From the NCBI GenBank assembly GCA_035649495.1, contig DASRJL010000020.1, forward strand, positions 1-64,000: a DNA stretch of 64,000 nt. Direction: 5' to 3'. The notes below the pieces were generated by a model that searched no databases, was not told where the DNA came from, and worked only from the letters and a program-made list of their open reading frames with translations. Position 1 is the stretch's first letter. Each line of letters begins with the position of its first letter. Positions 23,672-31,587 of the stretch are shown piece by piece. The stretch comes from SG8-41 sp035649495. GTDB taxonomy: Bacteria > Pseudomonadota > Gammaproteobacteria > Burkholderiales > SG8-41. The translations under genes were made by a program, and so were the position numbers.

Positions 23672-24955
23672 ATGAACGCGTCGAACTGGGTAATCAACGA
23701 ACCGGAAGCGATGCGCTTCCAGGTCAACCGCTCGACGCTCATCGACCCGCAGGTACTGGAGCTGGAGCGGCGGCGGATCTTCGATGTGTGCTGGATCTAC
23801 GTCGGGCACGAGTCGGAAGTGCGCGCCCCGGGCGATTTCCGGACCCGCATCGTCTGCGACCGGCCCGTCATCTTCTGCCGCGACAGCAAGAGCCGGGTCC
23901 GCGTCTTCCTCAATACCTGCCGCCACCGCGGCAGCATCGTCTGCCGCGAAACCGGGGGCAACGCAAAGAGCCACACCTGCTTCTACCACGGATGGACCTA
24001 CAACTGCGACGGCGAGCTCGACGCGGTCCCCGGGGAGGACGCCTATCCGCCGCGCTTCAGGAAGAGTGATTTTGCCCTGAAGGAGCCGCCGCGGGTGGCG
24101 AGCTACCGCGGCTTCGTGTTCCTCAATTTCGACGCGGACGCGGTACCGCTGGAGGACTACCTTGCCGGCGCGAAGGAATACATCGACATCATCGTCGACC
24201 AGTCGCCCACCGGGCAGATGGAGGTGATCCAGGGCCTGCAGGACTACGACATACGCGCCAACTGGAAGCTGCTGGCGGAAAACAGCTTCGACGACTACCA
24301 CCTGATCAGCGTGCACGCCTCGTGGCTCTCCTACCTCAGGAACTCGGGGGTCGAGATGAAACGGCCCGAGAAAGGCCATCTCCTGCCCGGCCATGGCGTC
24401 GGCAAGCCCCTCGGCAACGGCCACGGCTGCACGGACAACGTGAACTTCCGCGGCCGGCCGGTCGCGCGCTGGATTCCGATCTACGGCGAAGAGGCCAGGC
24501 CCGAGATCGAGCGCATCCGCGCCGAGCTGGTGGCGCGGTTGGGCGAACATCGCGCCTCGCGCGTTGCCGATACCAACCGCAACCTCTACATCTTCCCGAA
24601 CCTGTTCCTGAACGACGGCTCGTCGGTGACGATACGGACCTTCTACCCCCTCGCGCCCGACCGCATGCGCGTGCTCGCCTGGGCGCTCGGGCCCGCGGAG
24701 GAATCGCCGACCGCGCGCGCCGTCCGTCTCGACAGCTTCCTGACCTTCTACGGCCCGGGCGGTTTCGCCACCCCGGACGACATCGAAGTGCTGGAGACGA
24801 TACAGGCGGGCCTCGGCACGTACCGTGAAGTGCCGTGGATGGAGGTGACCCGCGGCATGGCGAAGGAAAGCGAGCAGTTGAACACCGACGAGTGGCACCT
24901 GCGGGAGCTCTGGATACAGTGGGACAAGCTGATGCGCACGGAGCGGGCGGCGTGA
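23672..24955 (+). CDS. Aromatic-ring-hydroxylating dioxygenase, large (alpha) subunit
   Basis: A 427-residue Rieske non-heme iron oxygenase. The [2Fe-2S] site CRHRG...CFYHGW is complete (Cys83, His85, Cys103, His106). The mononuclear iron site is NSFDDYHLISVH (His210, His215, with bridging Asp207). I chose the ATG at 23672, which has GAGG upstream and the usual start; an ATG at 23627 would add fifteen residues. The beta subunit is next (25038-25541). No ferredoxin or reductase gene lies in the window, so electrons must come from elsewhere. Substrate not determinable; an aromatic or heteroaromatic acid is likely. Confidence 0.93.
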   Translation: MNASNWVINEPEAMRFQVNRSTLIDPQVLELERRRIFDVCWIYVGHESEVRAPGDFRTRIVCDRPVIFCRDSKSRVRVFLNTCRHRGSIVCRETGGNAKSHTCFYHGWTYNCDGELDAVPGEDAYPPRFRKSDFALKEPPRVASYRGFVFLNFDADAVPLEDYLAGAKEYIDIIVDQSPTGQMEVIQGLQDYDIRANWKLLAENSFDDYHLISVHASWLSYLRNSGVEMKRPEKGHLLPGHGVGKPLGNGHGCTDNVNFRGRPVARWIPIYGEEARPEIERIRAELVARLGEHRASRVADTNRNLYIFPNLFLNDGSSVTIRTFYPLAPDRMRVLAWALGPAEESPTARAVRLDSFLTFYGPGGFATPDDIEVLETIQAGLGTYREVPWMEVTRGMAKESEQLNTDEWHLRELWIQWDKLMRTERAA

Positions 24956-24956
24956 A

Positions 24957-25026
24957 GCTACGGGCTACCAGCTACCAGCTACCAGTTACCGGCTTCCGGG
25001 CCTCAAGCTCGCGGCTGGCGGCTCAG
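24957..25026. repeat. 7-bp array (CTACCAG unit) with GGCTnGC partner between dioxygenase genes
   Basis: CTACGGG CTACCAG CTACCAG CTACCAG TTACCGG CTTCCGG (24958-24999) starts two bases after the alpha-subunit stop. A degenerate GGCTGGC GGCTCAG segment follows (about 25006-25026). It sits inside an obligate two-subunit operon. Confidence 0.8.
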
Positions 25027-25037
25027 GAGCCAGCGTT

Positions 25038-25541
25038 ATGACTACCGTCGGCGCTGCCAGCTCGATCACCCGTGCAGATGTAGAGGAATTCCTGTACGAG
25101 GAAGCCGCCCTGCTCGACGCGTGGCGGCTCGACGACTGGCTCGCGCTGATGACGGAGGACGCGGTCTACCGGGTACCCTCGAACGACAGTCCCGATGCCG
25201 ATCCGCAGAACACGCTCTTCATCGTCGCCGACGACATCAATCGCATCCGGGCGCGCGTCACGCGGCTGAAGAAGAAGGATGCTCACGCCGAGGATCCGCG
25301 CTCGCGCACGCGGCGCCTGCTCACCAACGTGCGCATCGTCGGCCGTAACGGGGCGGCGCTCGAAGTCGAAGCGAATTTCTCGGTCACCCGCTTCCGCCGC
25401 AACGACGGCATTCGTACCTACATCGGGCATTACCGCTATGATCTGCGCGTCGAAGGCGCCCGGCTGAAGATAGCGAAGCGCGTTGCGGTGATCGACTCGA
25501 TGGAGCTGGGAGGGCTGGGGTCGATCAGCTTCATTCTATGA
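25038..25541 (+). CDS. Aromatic-ring-hydroxylating dioxygenase, small (beta) subunit
   Basis: A 167-residue structural subunit of the alpha3beta3 Rieske oxygenase, of the SnoaL/NTF2-like fold. Typical segments: VEEFLYEEAALLDAWRLDDWLALMTEDAVY (helix-start motif), RIRARVTRL, SRTRRLLTNVRI and the C-terminal KIAKRVAVIDSME. Length normal. Follows the alpha subunit after an 82-bp gap that is largely repeat array. Confidence 0.92.
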   Translation: MTTVGAASSITRADVEEFLYEEAALLDAWRLDDWLALMTEDAVYRVPSNDSPDADPQNTLFIVADDINRIRARVTRLKKKDAHAEDPRSRTRRLLTNVRIVGRNGAALEVEANFSVTRFRRNDGIRTYIGHYRYDLRVEGARLKIAKRVAVIDSMELGGLGSISFIL

Positions 25542-25586
25542 GAGAGGGAACAAAATCGCGGTCCTTCGTATCCAACACGGGCCGCC

Positions 25587-26243
25587 ATGCCTTATTTCCG
25601 CCACTTGCCGCTTCTGACCACGCTGACGCTGGGGGTTTGCACCGGAATCGCGCACGCGGACATTTATCGTTACGTAAACGCTGAGGGGGTGACGAGGGTC
25701 ACCACCACGCGGCCCGCGGGCCGCTACGAAGTCGTGGCAAAAGGATGGCCCGGCCCGGCTTCCGCTTCCATTGCGGGCTCGGAACTGCGGACCAGGCCCG
25801 TGCGCGGGTTTTCCCTGGAGACCCGCACACGCTATTCGCGGCAGATTCAAACAGCGGCTGGCGCGGCCAGCGTCGATCCGGCGCTGATCCACGCCGTCAT
25901 TTCGGCCGAATCGGCCTATAACGCCACTGCCCGGTCGCCGGCTGGCGCCGTCGGCCTGATGCAGCTCATGCCGGGGACCGCTGCGCGCTACAACGTGACC
26001 AACCGCCTGGATCCGGACCAGAACATCCGTGCAGGCACGCGCTATCTGGGCGACCTGCTCCTCCTGTTCGATAACGATCTCCCGCTCGCCCTGGCGGCCT
26101 ACAACGCCGGAGAAAATGCGGTGCTGAGATACGGCAATCGCCTCCCGCCCTACCGGGAAACGAGGGAGTATGTGCCCCGGGTAATTGCCTACTACAAGAG
26201 ATACCGTGCCCCGCTCGTTCCTCTGCCGCACGATCGCGGGTGA
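25587..26243 (+). CDS. Lytic transglycosylase with SLT domain and N-terminal DUF4124-like segment
   Basis: A 218-residue exported murein transglycosylase. Signal peptide LLTTLTLGVCTGIAHA, then DIYRYVNAEGVTRVT, a DUF4124-like start. The SLT domain begins near residue 90: VDPALIHAVISAESAYNATARSPAGAVGLMQLMP carries the catalytic Glu in the ISAESAYN motif. NIRAGTRYLGDLL and ALAAYNAGENAV follow. It ends four bases before the convergent class II aldolase gene. Confidence 0.93.
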   Translation: MPYFRHLPLLTTLTLGVCTGIAHADIYRYVNAEGVTRVTTTRPAGRYEVVAKGWPGPASASIAGSELRTRPVRGFSLETRTRYSRQIQTAAGAASVDPALIHAVISAESAYNATARSPAGAVGLMQLMPGTAARYNVTNRLDPDQNIRAGTRYLGDLLLLFDNDLPLALAAYNAGENAVLRYGNRLPPYRETREYVPRVIAYYKRYRAPLVPLPHDRG

Positions 26244-26247
26244 CGGT

Positions 26248-27021
26248 TCAGTTTTTCTTCAACGCTTTTCGCTTCCACGCTTCCCACGCCCTTTCCAGCC
26301 CGTAGCCTTCCCGCGCTTCGATCAGCCGCGCCTCCTCCGGGTCGAGGAAGTTGATCGCTCCGCCCCGGGCCATCAGCGTCGCCTGCATCTGCAGCGTCGC
26401 GTTCAGCGAGAGGAAGATGCTGCGGGCAACGAGCCGCTGCAGGGTCGGGGCGACGACCGTCGCTCCATGGCCGCGCATGAGCACGGCGGGCTTGTCCGCA
26501 ATGCTCTGCGCGAGCGCCCGCCCGAGCGCCGGGTTCCGGATCAGGAGATCGGTCATGCCGGCTGCGTCCCGGATCTCGAAGACCGGCACGCCGAGGGCGA
26601 TGAACGCCGCGCGATGGTACATGGGCCGCAACGGCACGTCCGTCACACCGAACGGGATCACCGGCGGCGCGTGGCAATGACAGACGGCAACGACGTCCGG
26701 GCGCACCTTGTAGATCTCGCCATGAAGAAAGCGCTCGGTGTAGAGATTGCGGCCACGGGCGTTCACCGCGTTGTTGTCGAGATCGAACTCGAGAATATCT
26801 GCGGGCGCGACGAGCTCCGGGGCGAGCGAGCGCGCAAGCAGGTAGCGGCCGGGATCGAGATTGTGCCGCACGCTCACGTGCCCCCAGCCGTCGAGCACGC
26901 CCTCGCGCGCCAGCACCCGGTTCGCGGCGACCAGGTCTGCGACCAGTTTCGGGTCCGCACGGCCAGCCGATCTGGGAGCGGACTCCGGTGCCACGGGTTT
27001 GCGCTTCTTATCGGAAGGCAT
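26248..27021 (-). CDS. Class II aldolase/adducin family protein
   Basis: A 257-residue homologue of the protein at 21798-22505. GWGHVSVRHN is near residue 47. Zinc-ligand block: VVAVCHCHAPPVIPF, where the usual HSHSH reads CHCHA, keeping two His. Third-ligand block: VLMRGHGATVVAP. A Lys/Arg/Pro-rich N-terminal extension of about 25 residues (MPSDKKRKPVAPESAPR) is unusual. Monocistronic: convergent with the transglycosylase and divergent from parA. Confidence 0.88.
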   Translation of the reverse strand: MPSDKKRKPVAPESAPRSAGRADPKLVADLVAANRVLAREGVLDGWGHVSVRHNLDPGRYLLARSLAPELVAPADILEFDLDNNAVNARGRNLYTERFLHGEIYKVRPDVVAVCHCHAPPVIPFGVTDVPLRPMYHRAAFIALGVPVFEIRDAAGMTDLLIRNPALGRALAQSIADKPAVLMRGHGATVVAPTLQRLVARSIFLSLNATLQMQATLMARGGAINFLDPEEARLIEAREGYGLERAWEAWKRKALKKN

Positions 27022-27142
27022 CCGCTGAATCTATTCCAACCCCGGGAGTGCGGCAACCTTTTCTGGCTCCGCGATTGACGGCGCACCGGCCGGGCGATAG
27101 ATTGGCGGCTCACGCCTAGGAGTCCCTACACCGGGGAACAGC

Positions 27143-27964
27143 ATGAAACGCGTCGTCTTCAACCAGAAGGGCGGTGTCGGCAAGAGCACCATCACCTGCA
27201 ATCTCGCGGCCATTTCCGCGGCGCAAGGCGCGCGCACCCTGGTCATCGACCTCGACCCGCAGGCCAACTCCACCCGCTACCTGCTGGGCGAGAAGGCCGA
27301 TGGACTCGAGCGCACGGCGGGCGGATTCTTCGACCAGATCCTCACGTACAAGCTGTGGCCCAGGCCGACGGCAGACTTCATCGCACCCACGCCGTTCGAG
27401 AATCTGTTCGTGTTGCCCGCAGATGCCATGCTCGAGGAGCTCCAGGCCAAGCTCGAGTCGCGCTACAAGATGTACAAGCTGAAGGAAGCGCTCGACGCGC
27501 TACAGGGCTACGACCAGATCTGGATCGACACGCCGCCGGCCCTGCACTTCTATACGCGCTCCGCGCTGATCGCGGCCGATGCGTGCCTGATCCCCTTCGA
27601 CTGCGACGAATTCGCCCGCCGCGCGCTCTACACGCTGCTCGACAACGTCGCCGAGATCCGCGCCGATCACAATGCCGCTCTGGAAGTCGAAGGCATCGTC
27701 GTCAACCAGTTCCAGCCGCGCGCCAACCTCCCGCAGAAGATCGTGCAGGAGCTGCGCGACGAGGGTCTGCCTGTGCTCAACACGCCGCTGTCGTCCTCGA
27801 TCAGGATCAGGGAATCGCATCAGCAGGCGAAGCCGATGATCTACTTCGATCGCGGCCACAGACTCACCCAGGAATTCATGGCGTTGCACGAGGAACTGGC
27901 CTCGGCGCACAGGGCGCGCGATACGAGCACCGCGCAGGCAGCGCTGGCGCAGAAACTCCAGTAG
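27143..27964 (+). CDS. ParA/MinD-family ATPase
   Basis: A 273-residue deviant Walker ATPase. Walker A KGGVGKST is at residues 9-16; switch/Walker B LVIDLDPQANSTRYLLG is near residue 34, and IWIDTPPALHFYT near residue 125. It is a Soj/ParA-type protein that could position a cargo on the nucleoid. No ParB gene or parS-like repeat is nearby, and the following small membrane-protein gene (gap nine bases) is the only likely operon partner, so this is an orphan ParA rather than the chromosome-partitioning one. Confidence 0.9.
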   Translation: MKRVVFNQKGGVGKSTITCNLAAISAAQGARTLVIDLDPQANSTRYLLGEKADGLERTAGGFFDQILTYKLWPRPTADFIAPTPFENLFVLPADAMLEELQAKLESRYKMYKLKEALDALQGYDQIWIDTPPALHFYTRSALIAADACLIPFDCDEFARRALYTLLDNVAEIRADHNAALEVEGIVVNQFQPRANLPQKIVQELRDEGLPVLNTPLSSSIRIRESHQQAKPMIYFDRGHRLTQEFMALHEELASAHRARDTSTAQAALAQKLQ

Positions 27965-27973
27965 GAGGTCCGG

Positions 27974-28192
27974 ATGCCTTCTTTCCGCCAGGTGGCTGTC
28001 ATAGCCGCACACCTCGCCTTCGCGGGCGCGTGTTACGCAACGTGGGCCATGGGTCAGAACTTCGCGCCCGAGCTCATGGGGTCGGAGGTCGTCATCTACC
28101 CGCTCATCATGGGAGTCGCCGGATTCTGGATCTGGTTCGGATTCTGGTCGGCCAGCGTGTTTCGCGGGCCCGGGGAAGGCGGCGAATCGTGA
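27974..28192 (+). CDS. Small two-helix membrane protein
   Basis: A 72-residue protein with hydrophobic segments VAVIAAHLAFAGACYATWAMG and VIYPLIMGVAGFWIWFGFWSA. AGGAGG lies upstream of the ATG in the nine-base gap after parA. Function unknown. The coupling suggests a membrane partner or anchor for the ParA-like ATPase (inference). Confidence 0.75.
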   Translation: MPSFRQVAVIAAHLAFAGACYATWAMGQNFAPELMGSEVVIYPLIMGVAGFWIWFGFWSASVFRGPGEGGES

Positions 28193-28213
28193 CTCCCGGG
28201 CTCTAGCCGATCG

Positions 28214-29206
28214 ATGCAGGAACCAAAACCGGGCAGCCGAAGCGGCCGCAGATTCGTTTCCGCTCTCTTGCTTGTGCTGGCTGCCGGAGCCGTGGCAGCG
28301 CAGGAACCGGACTCCGCGTGGCCTGCGCGGCCGGTGCGGGTCGTTGTCCCTTCCTCGGCTGGGGGCGGCACCGACGGGTATGCCCGCCTGCTCGCGCAGG
28401 GACTCGCCGATGCGCTGAAGCAGCGCTTCGTCGTGGACAACCGGCCGGGTGCGAGCGGCGCGGTGGGCGCCGAGATCGCCGCCAGAGCCGCGCCGGACGG
28501 CTATACCTTCATGGTCGCATCCGGTTCGGCGCTCGTGATCAACCCCAGTCTCCAGAAGAATCTGCCGTACGACGCGGAGCGCGACTTCATCCCCGTGGCG
28601 CGCGGCGTCGTCAGCCCGAACGTCTGGACCGTGCATCCCTCGCTGCCCGCCAGAACGGTGACCGCGCTGGTGGCGCTCGGCAAGCGCGAGCGGGGCAAGT
28701 TGAACTACGGGACCGCCGGTCCCGGCAGCACCGGCAACATCGCCGTGAAGATGGTCGAGGAGGCAACGGGCGCGCGCTTCGTGCACGTCCCCTACCGCGG
28801 CACGGGCCAGGCTGTGCCGGCGCTCCTCGGCGGCGAGATCGGGTTCATGGTGTCCGAGATATCGGGGCTGCTGCCCCATATCCGCTCCGGAAGGGTGCAC
28901 GCGATCGTGTGCTCGCACCGCACGACCTTGCTTCCCGATACCCCGACGCTCACCGAGGCGCGCTATCCCAACGACGCGTATCCGACGTTCAGCGTCCTGG
29001 CCCCGGCCGGCACGCCGGCCGCGATCGTGCAGCGCGCCAGCGCCGAGATCGTGAAGGCGATGAAATCCCCGGCGCTCAAGGAAAAGCTCGAGGCGCGGGC
29101 GCTGATCCCGGTGTTCGACACGCCCGAGGAGTTCGCGCTGGTCATGAAAAAAGAAAGAGCGCGATTCGCGGAGATCATCCGGCGGAACAAGATCATCGCG
29201 GAGTGA
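28214..29206 (+). CDS. Bug/TctC-family periplasmic receptor
   Basis: A 330-residue receptor. Signal peptide core VSALLLVLAAGAVAAQE, with a basic n-region (GSRSGRRF). Family blocks: PVRVVVPSSAGGGTDGYARLL, NRPGASGAVGAE, AAPDGYTF and the central YGTAGPGSTGNIAVKM / VPYRGTGQAVPALLGGE. It starts 21 bases after the small membrane-protein gene. The downstream convergent neighbour is an amidohydrolase gene. Confidence 0.92.
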   Translation: MQEPKPGSRSGRRFVSALLLVLAAGAVAAQEPDSAWPARPVRVVVPSSAGGGTDGYARLLAQGLADALKQRFVVDNRPGASGAVGAEIAARAAPDGYTFMVASGSALVINPSLQKNLPYDAERDFIPVARGVVSPNVWTVHPSLPARTVTALVALGKRERGKLNYGTAGPGSTGNIAVKMVEEATGARFVHVPYRGTGQAVPALLGGEIGFMVSEISGLLPHIRSGRVHAIVCSHRTTLLPDTPTLTEARYPNDAYPTFSVLAPAGTPAAIVQRASAEIVKAMKSPALKEKLEARALIPVFDTPEEFALVMKKERARFAEIIRRNKIIAE

Positions 29207-29217
29207 CAAGAAGCACT

Positions 29218-29322
29218 CCCTCTCCCCGTCTAAACGGGGAGAGGGTTGGGGTGAGGGGCAACAGGATCACCCGCGGTCGCTTCCCCCTCACCCTATCCCT
29301 CTCCCCCGACTGGGGGAGAGGG
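29218..29322. repeat. Three-stem palindromic intergenic element (CCCTCTCCCC hairpins)
   Basis: A perfect 12-bp hairpin (29218-29229 with 29234-29245, loop CTAA) and an 11-bp hairpin (29297-29307 with 29312-29322, loop GACT) flank GGGGTGAGGGG and its inverse CCCCTCACCC. The whole can fold as a cruciform. It sits between convergent genes and could terminate both. Similar CCCTCTCCC/GGGAGAGGG palindromes are known in many proteobacterial genomes. Confidence 0.88.
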
Positions 29323-29343
29323 GATTGTTGAAACCGGTCCTAT

Positions 29344-30432
29344 TCACTTCTTGCGTGCTTTGGCCTTTGGCGTTCGTGCCGCCGGCCCGGGCGGAGCCAG
29401 CCGCAGCAACCGGATCGCATTGCCGTAATACACCTTGCGCCGGACGGGCTCGGCCAGCTTGAGCTGGCCGAGCGCGCGTATGGACTCGCGTATGAAAGTC
29501 GGCCCGCCTTCCGGGTCGAACGGGCAGTCCGTGCCGAACAGCACACGGTCCGCGCCGAAGAAATCCAGCCCGCAGCGGATCGCGGGCGCCGAGCCGTTCA
29601 CCGCGGTGTCGCCGTAGAACATCTTGAAGTAGGCGAGCGGCGTCTTCTTCATGCGCGCGCGCAAGCCCACGTAGTCCTCGTCGGGCGTGCGGGTCCCCAT
29701 CTGGTCCATCCCCAGCGAGATCCGCGCATCGAAGTACGGCGCCATCGCCCCGAGGTGATGGGTGATGATCTTCATGTTCGGCAGCTTTTCGAGCATCCCC
29801 GAGAACACCAGCCGCGCCATGCAGGCGCTAGTTTCGTACGGCCAGCCGAAGAGCCACCAGATCTCGTACTTCGACTTTTTCTCGGCGAGGTAGTCGGGAA
29901 AGTCCGACCTCCGCACGGGGTGCAGCCAGATCGGCAGATCGTATTTCTTCACGCAGCGCTCGAAGACCGGGTAGTACTCCGGGTCGTCCAGCGGATGGCC
30001 GTTGACGTTCGTGAAGACCTGTATCCCCTTCGCGCCCAGCCGCCCGATGGCATAGTCCATCTCCTCGAGCGCCGCCGGCACGTTGTTCATGGGGAGCGAG
30101 GCGACAAACGCGGGAAACTCCGCCGGATGCTCGGAGACGATCTCGGCCATGCCCTCGTTGGCGAGCCGCGCAAGCGCCGGCGATTCGTCCGGCCCGGCAA
30201 GATACTCGATTGCGGGCAGGGAGAGCGTGAGCACCTGCCGGTAGCCACGGAACTTCTTCATCATCGCGAGGCGCGCGTCGAGATCCCACAGTACCGGGAT
30301 GTTGAGCCAGCGCATGATCGAGCCCGCCAGCGCGGGATTGCTCCCGGCGAGCTCTTTCATGCGCGCGAAGAAGGACTCGGGAAAGATGTGCGGGAAGATG
30401 TCGAGCTTCACTTCATCGCGGGACGAGGGCAT
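29344..30432 (-). CDS. Amidohydrolase family protein (aminocarboxymuconate-semialdehyde decarboxylase-like)
   Basis: A 362-residue TIM-barrel metal hydrolase or decarboxylase. The first metal motif is KLDIFPHIFP, where the first His of HxH is Phe, as in some ACMSD relatives. Then IWLHPVRRSDFPDY, IITHHLGAMAPYF and FGTDCPFDPEGGPTFI (Asp). The C-terminus is Lys/Arg-rich (TPKAKARKK). A second family member lies at 53060-54103, with the canonical LHNH. Substrate unknown; likely an aromatic-pathway decarboxylase or hydrolase. Confidence 0.88.
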   Translation of the reverse strand: MPSSRDEVKLDIFPHIFPESFFARMKELAGSNPALAGSIMRWLNIPVLWDLDARLAMMKKFRGYRQVLTLSLPAIEYLAGPDESPALARLANEGMAEIVSEHPAEFPAFVASLPMNNVPAALEEMDYAIGRLGAKGIQVFTNVNGHPLDDPEYYPVFERCVKKYDLPIWLHPVRRSDFPDYLAEKKSKYEIWWLFGWPYETSACMARLVFSGMLEKLPNMKIITHHLGAMAPYFDARISLGMDQMGTRTPDEDYVGLRARMKKTPLAYFKMFYGDTAVNGSAPAIRCGLDFFGADRVLFGTDCPFDPEGGPTFIRESIRALGQLKLAEPVRRKVYYGNAIRLLRLAPPGPAARTPKAKARKK

Positions 30433-30535
30433 GCTTGTTCCTTTCTTTTTGCCGGCGGATGTGGGTCACGAGGATGATACCAAGAGCGGGCGCGGACGCT
30501 CCCCGATGGAGCCGAAAGGCCCTACCCTTCGGCAA

Positions 30536-30565
30536 CAAAAAAAGGGCGCCCTGCGGGCGCCCTTT
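30536..30565 (-). terminator. Rho-independent terminator of the CX10C protein gene
   Basis: A perfect 11-bp stem (AAAGGGCGCCC / GGGCGCCCTTT, loop TGC) is followed on the minus strand by a run of T (complement of 30537-30543). It lies 22 bases beyond the stop of the gene at 30587-31162. Confidence 0.92.
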
Positions 30566-30586
30566 GCGTTACATGCTCGCGTTCCT

Positions 30587-31162
30587 CTATTTGCCGAACC
30601 GGTCCTTGACGTCCTTCTGACAGCGGTCCTTCGCGTCGCCCGACAGCGAATCGCAGCGCTCGCGTGCCGCCTTGTAGTCGGCTTGACGCGTATCTTCCTT
30701 CGCATCCTTGCGGGCGTCGGCCACCCGTTCGCGGGCATCCTTGTTCGCAGCCGCCGCTTCCTTGCGCACGTTGGCTTCGGACTTCGCGCGAGTCAACGCC
30801 GCCTTGGCGTCCTTTTTGCACACGTCCTTGGCATTGCCCTTCTGATCGTCGCATTTTTCCTTCGCGACCCCATACTCGGCTTCGGCCTTGGCGATGCGTG
30901 CGTCTGCCTGCGCCTTCGTCGTGCCTTTGTCCCGCGCTTCGAGCTCGGCCTTCGCCACCTTGCGCGCGCCTTTCGCCTCCGCCATGCAGACATCCTTGGC
31001 GTTGGCCTTGAGGCCCTTGCACTTCTCCTTGTCCGCCTTGTACGCGCTGCTGATGCGGTCCTGCTCGGCTTTTCGCTCCTCTTTCGAGAGCGCCGCATGC
31101 CCGATGCCCGGGAGTCCGAGCGCCGCGGCTAACGCAACCACCATCAATTCCGTTTTCATCAT
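30587..31162 (-). CDS. Secreted Lys/Ala-rich helical protein with three CX10C motifs
   Basis: A 191-residue protein. Signal peptide MMKTELMVVALAAALGLPG...GHA, then a charged, predicted all-helical body. Three repeats carry paired cysteines exactly ten residues apart: Cys48/59, Cys104/115 and Cys170/181, each in the context KCdxLkgnAkDvC. I do not know a function. A paralogue at 39164-39736 keeps all six Cys and the same spacing. Proteins of this look are often labelled TolA-like in Burkholderiales, a composition effect rather than homology. It follows an entericidin-like gene by 49 bases; its own terminator is at 30536-30565. Confidence 0.85.
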   Translation of the reverse strand: MMKTELMVVALAAALGLPGIGHAALSKEERKAEQDRISSAYKADKEKCKGLKANAKDVCMAEAKGARKVAKAELEARDKGTTKAQADARIAKAEAEYGVAKEKCDDQKGNAKDVCKKDAKAALTRAKSEANVRKEAAAANKDARERVADARKDAKEDTRQADYKAARERCDSLSGDAKDRCQKDVKDRFGK

Positions 31163-31211
31163 GGACCCCTTTTTGTGAGCTTATGAGACCAAGCCAGCGA
31201 GGTGAAGGCAA

Positions 31212-31349
31212 TCAGCGCCTGGCGTCCTTCGCGGAATCCTGCAGTTTCTCGCCGCCACGCTCGACGTCTCTGCCGAGACCTTCCATCGTGTTACAACCCG
31301 CGAGTGTGGTGAACAATGCCAACAGCAACAACGCTACGATCTTTTGCAT
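31212..31349 (-). CDS. Entericidin A/B-like small lipoprotein
   Basis: A 45-residue protein. MQKIVALLLLALFTTLAGC is a lipoprotein signal with lipobox LAGC (Cys19). The mature part NTMEGLGRDVERGGEKLQD ends in SAKDARR and matches the entericidin family (GxGxDVxxGGxxLxxxA). GGAGG lies six bases upstream of the ATG. It is the first gene of a likely two-gene unit with the CX10C protein. Entericidins are envelope lipoproteins, in enterobacteria a toxin/antidote-like pair; here only one is seen. Confidence 0.9.
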   Translation of the reverse strand: MQKIVALLLLALFTTLAGCNTMEGLGRDVERGGEKLQDSAKDARR

Positions 31350-31480
31350 GACAGCCTCCATTGAGAAAACGAACCGGTACAACGAAGTGCTACGATAGTA
31401 GTAATGCTACGGTACCGTCGCGCGACCGTTACCGGCAGTCTAGTAGGGATGATCCGGGTGTAAGTATCCGGGAGCGTGAA

Positions 31481-31498
31481 TGTAGGCGATGCCCTACA
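31481..31498. promoter_or_regulatory. Dyad TGTAGG-N6-CCTACA upstream of the entericidin-like gene
   Basis: A perfect 6+6 inverted repeat lies about 130 bp upstream of the entericidin-like start. Related half-sites (GGGTGTAAG at about 31457 and TAGTAGGG at about 31440) lie between it and the gene. Arrangement suggests an operator; the regulator is not identified. GTGTAGGG also occurs just after the sigma-54-like site at 38768. Confidence 0.4.
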
Positions 31499-31518
31499 CC
31501 GTTGCCGCTCGCGGCAAT

Positions 31519-31543
31519 AAAAAAGGGCGCCCCGCTGGCGCCC
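31519..31543 (-). terminator. Rho-independent terminator downstream of the PilZ-like gene
   Basis: Stem GGGCGCC / GGCGCCC (7 bp, five-base loop) is followed on the minus strand by six T (complement of 31519-31524). It lies about 45 bases beyond the stop at 31588, after a 7-bp repeat array. Confidence 0.85.
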
Positions 31544-31554
31544 TCGGCGGACTT

Positions 31555-31587
31555 ACCGGTCACCGGTCACCGGTCACCAGTCACGCC
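31555..31587. repeat. 7-bp tandem array (CCGGTCA unit) downstream of the PilZ-like gene
   Basis: ACCGGTC ACCGGTC ACCGGTC ACCAGTC ACGC, four to five units, directly adjoins the stop codon (complement of 31588-31590) and precedes the terminator. Confidence 0.82.

Noticed and set aside
22583..24898. A 771-residue frame joining an unknown domain to a Bug receptor
   Set aside because: The extra part is antisense to the Rieske alpha-subunit gene. A GTG with a good ribosome-binding site starts the receptor at 23575.
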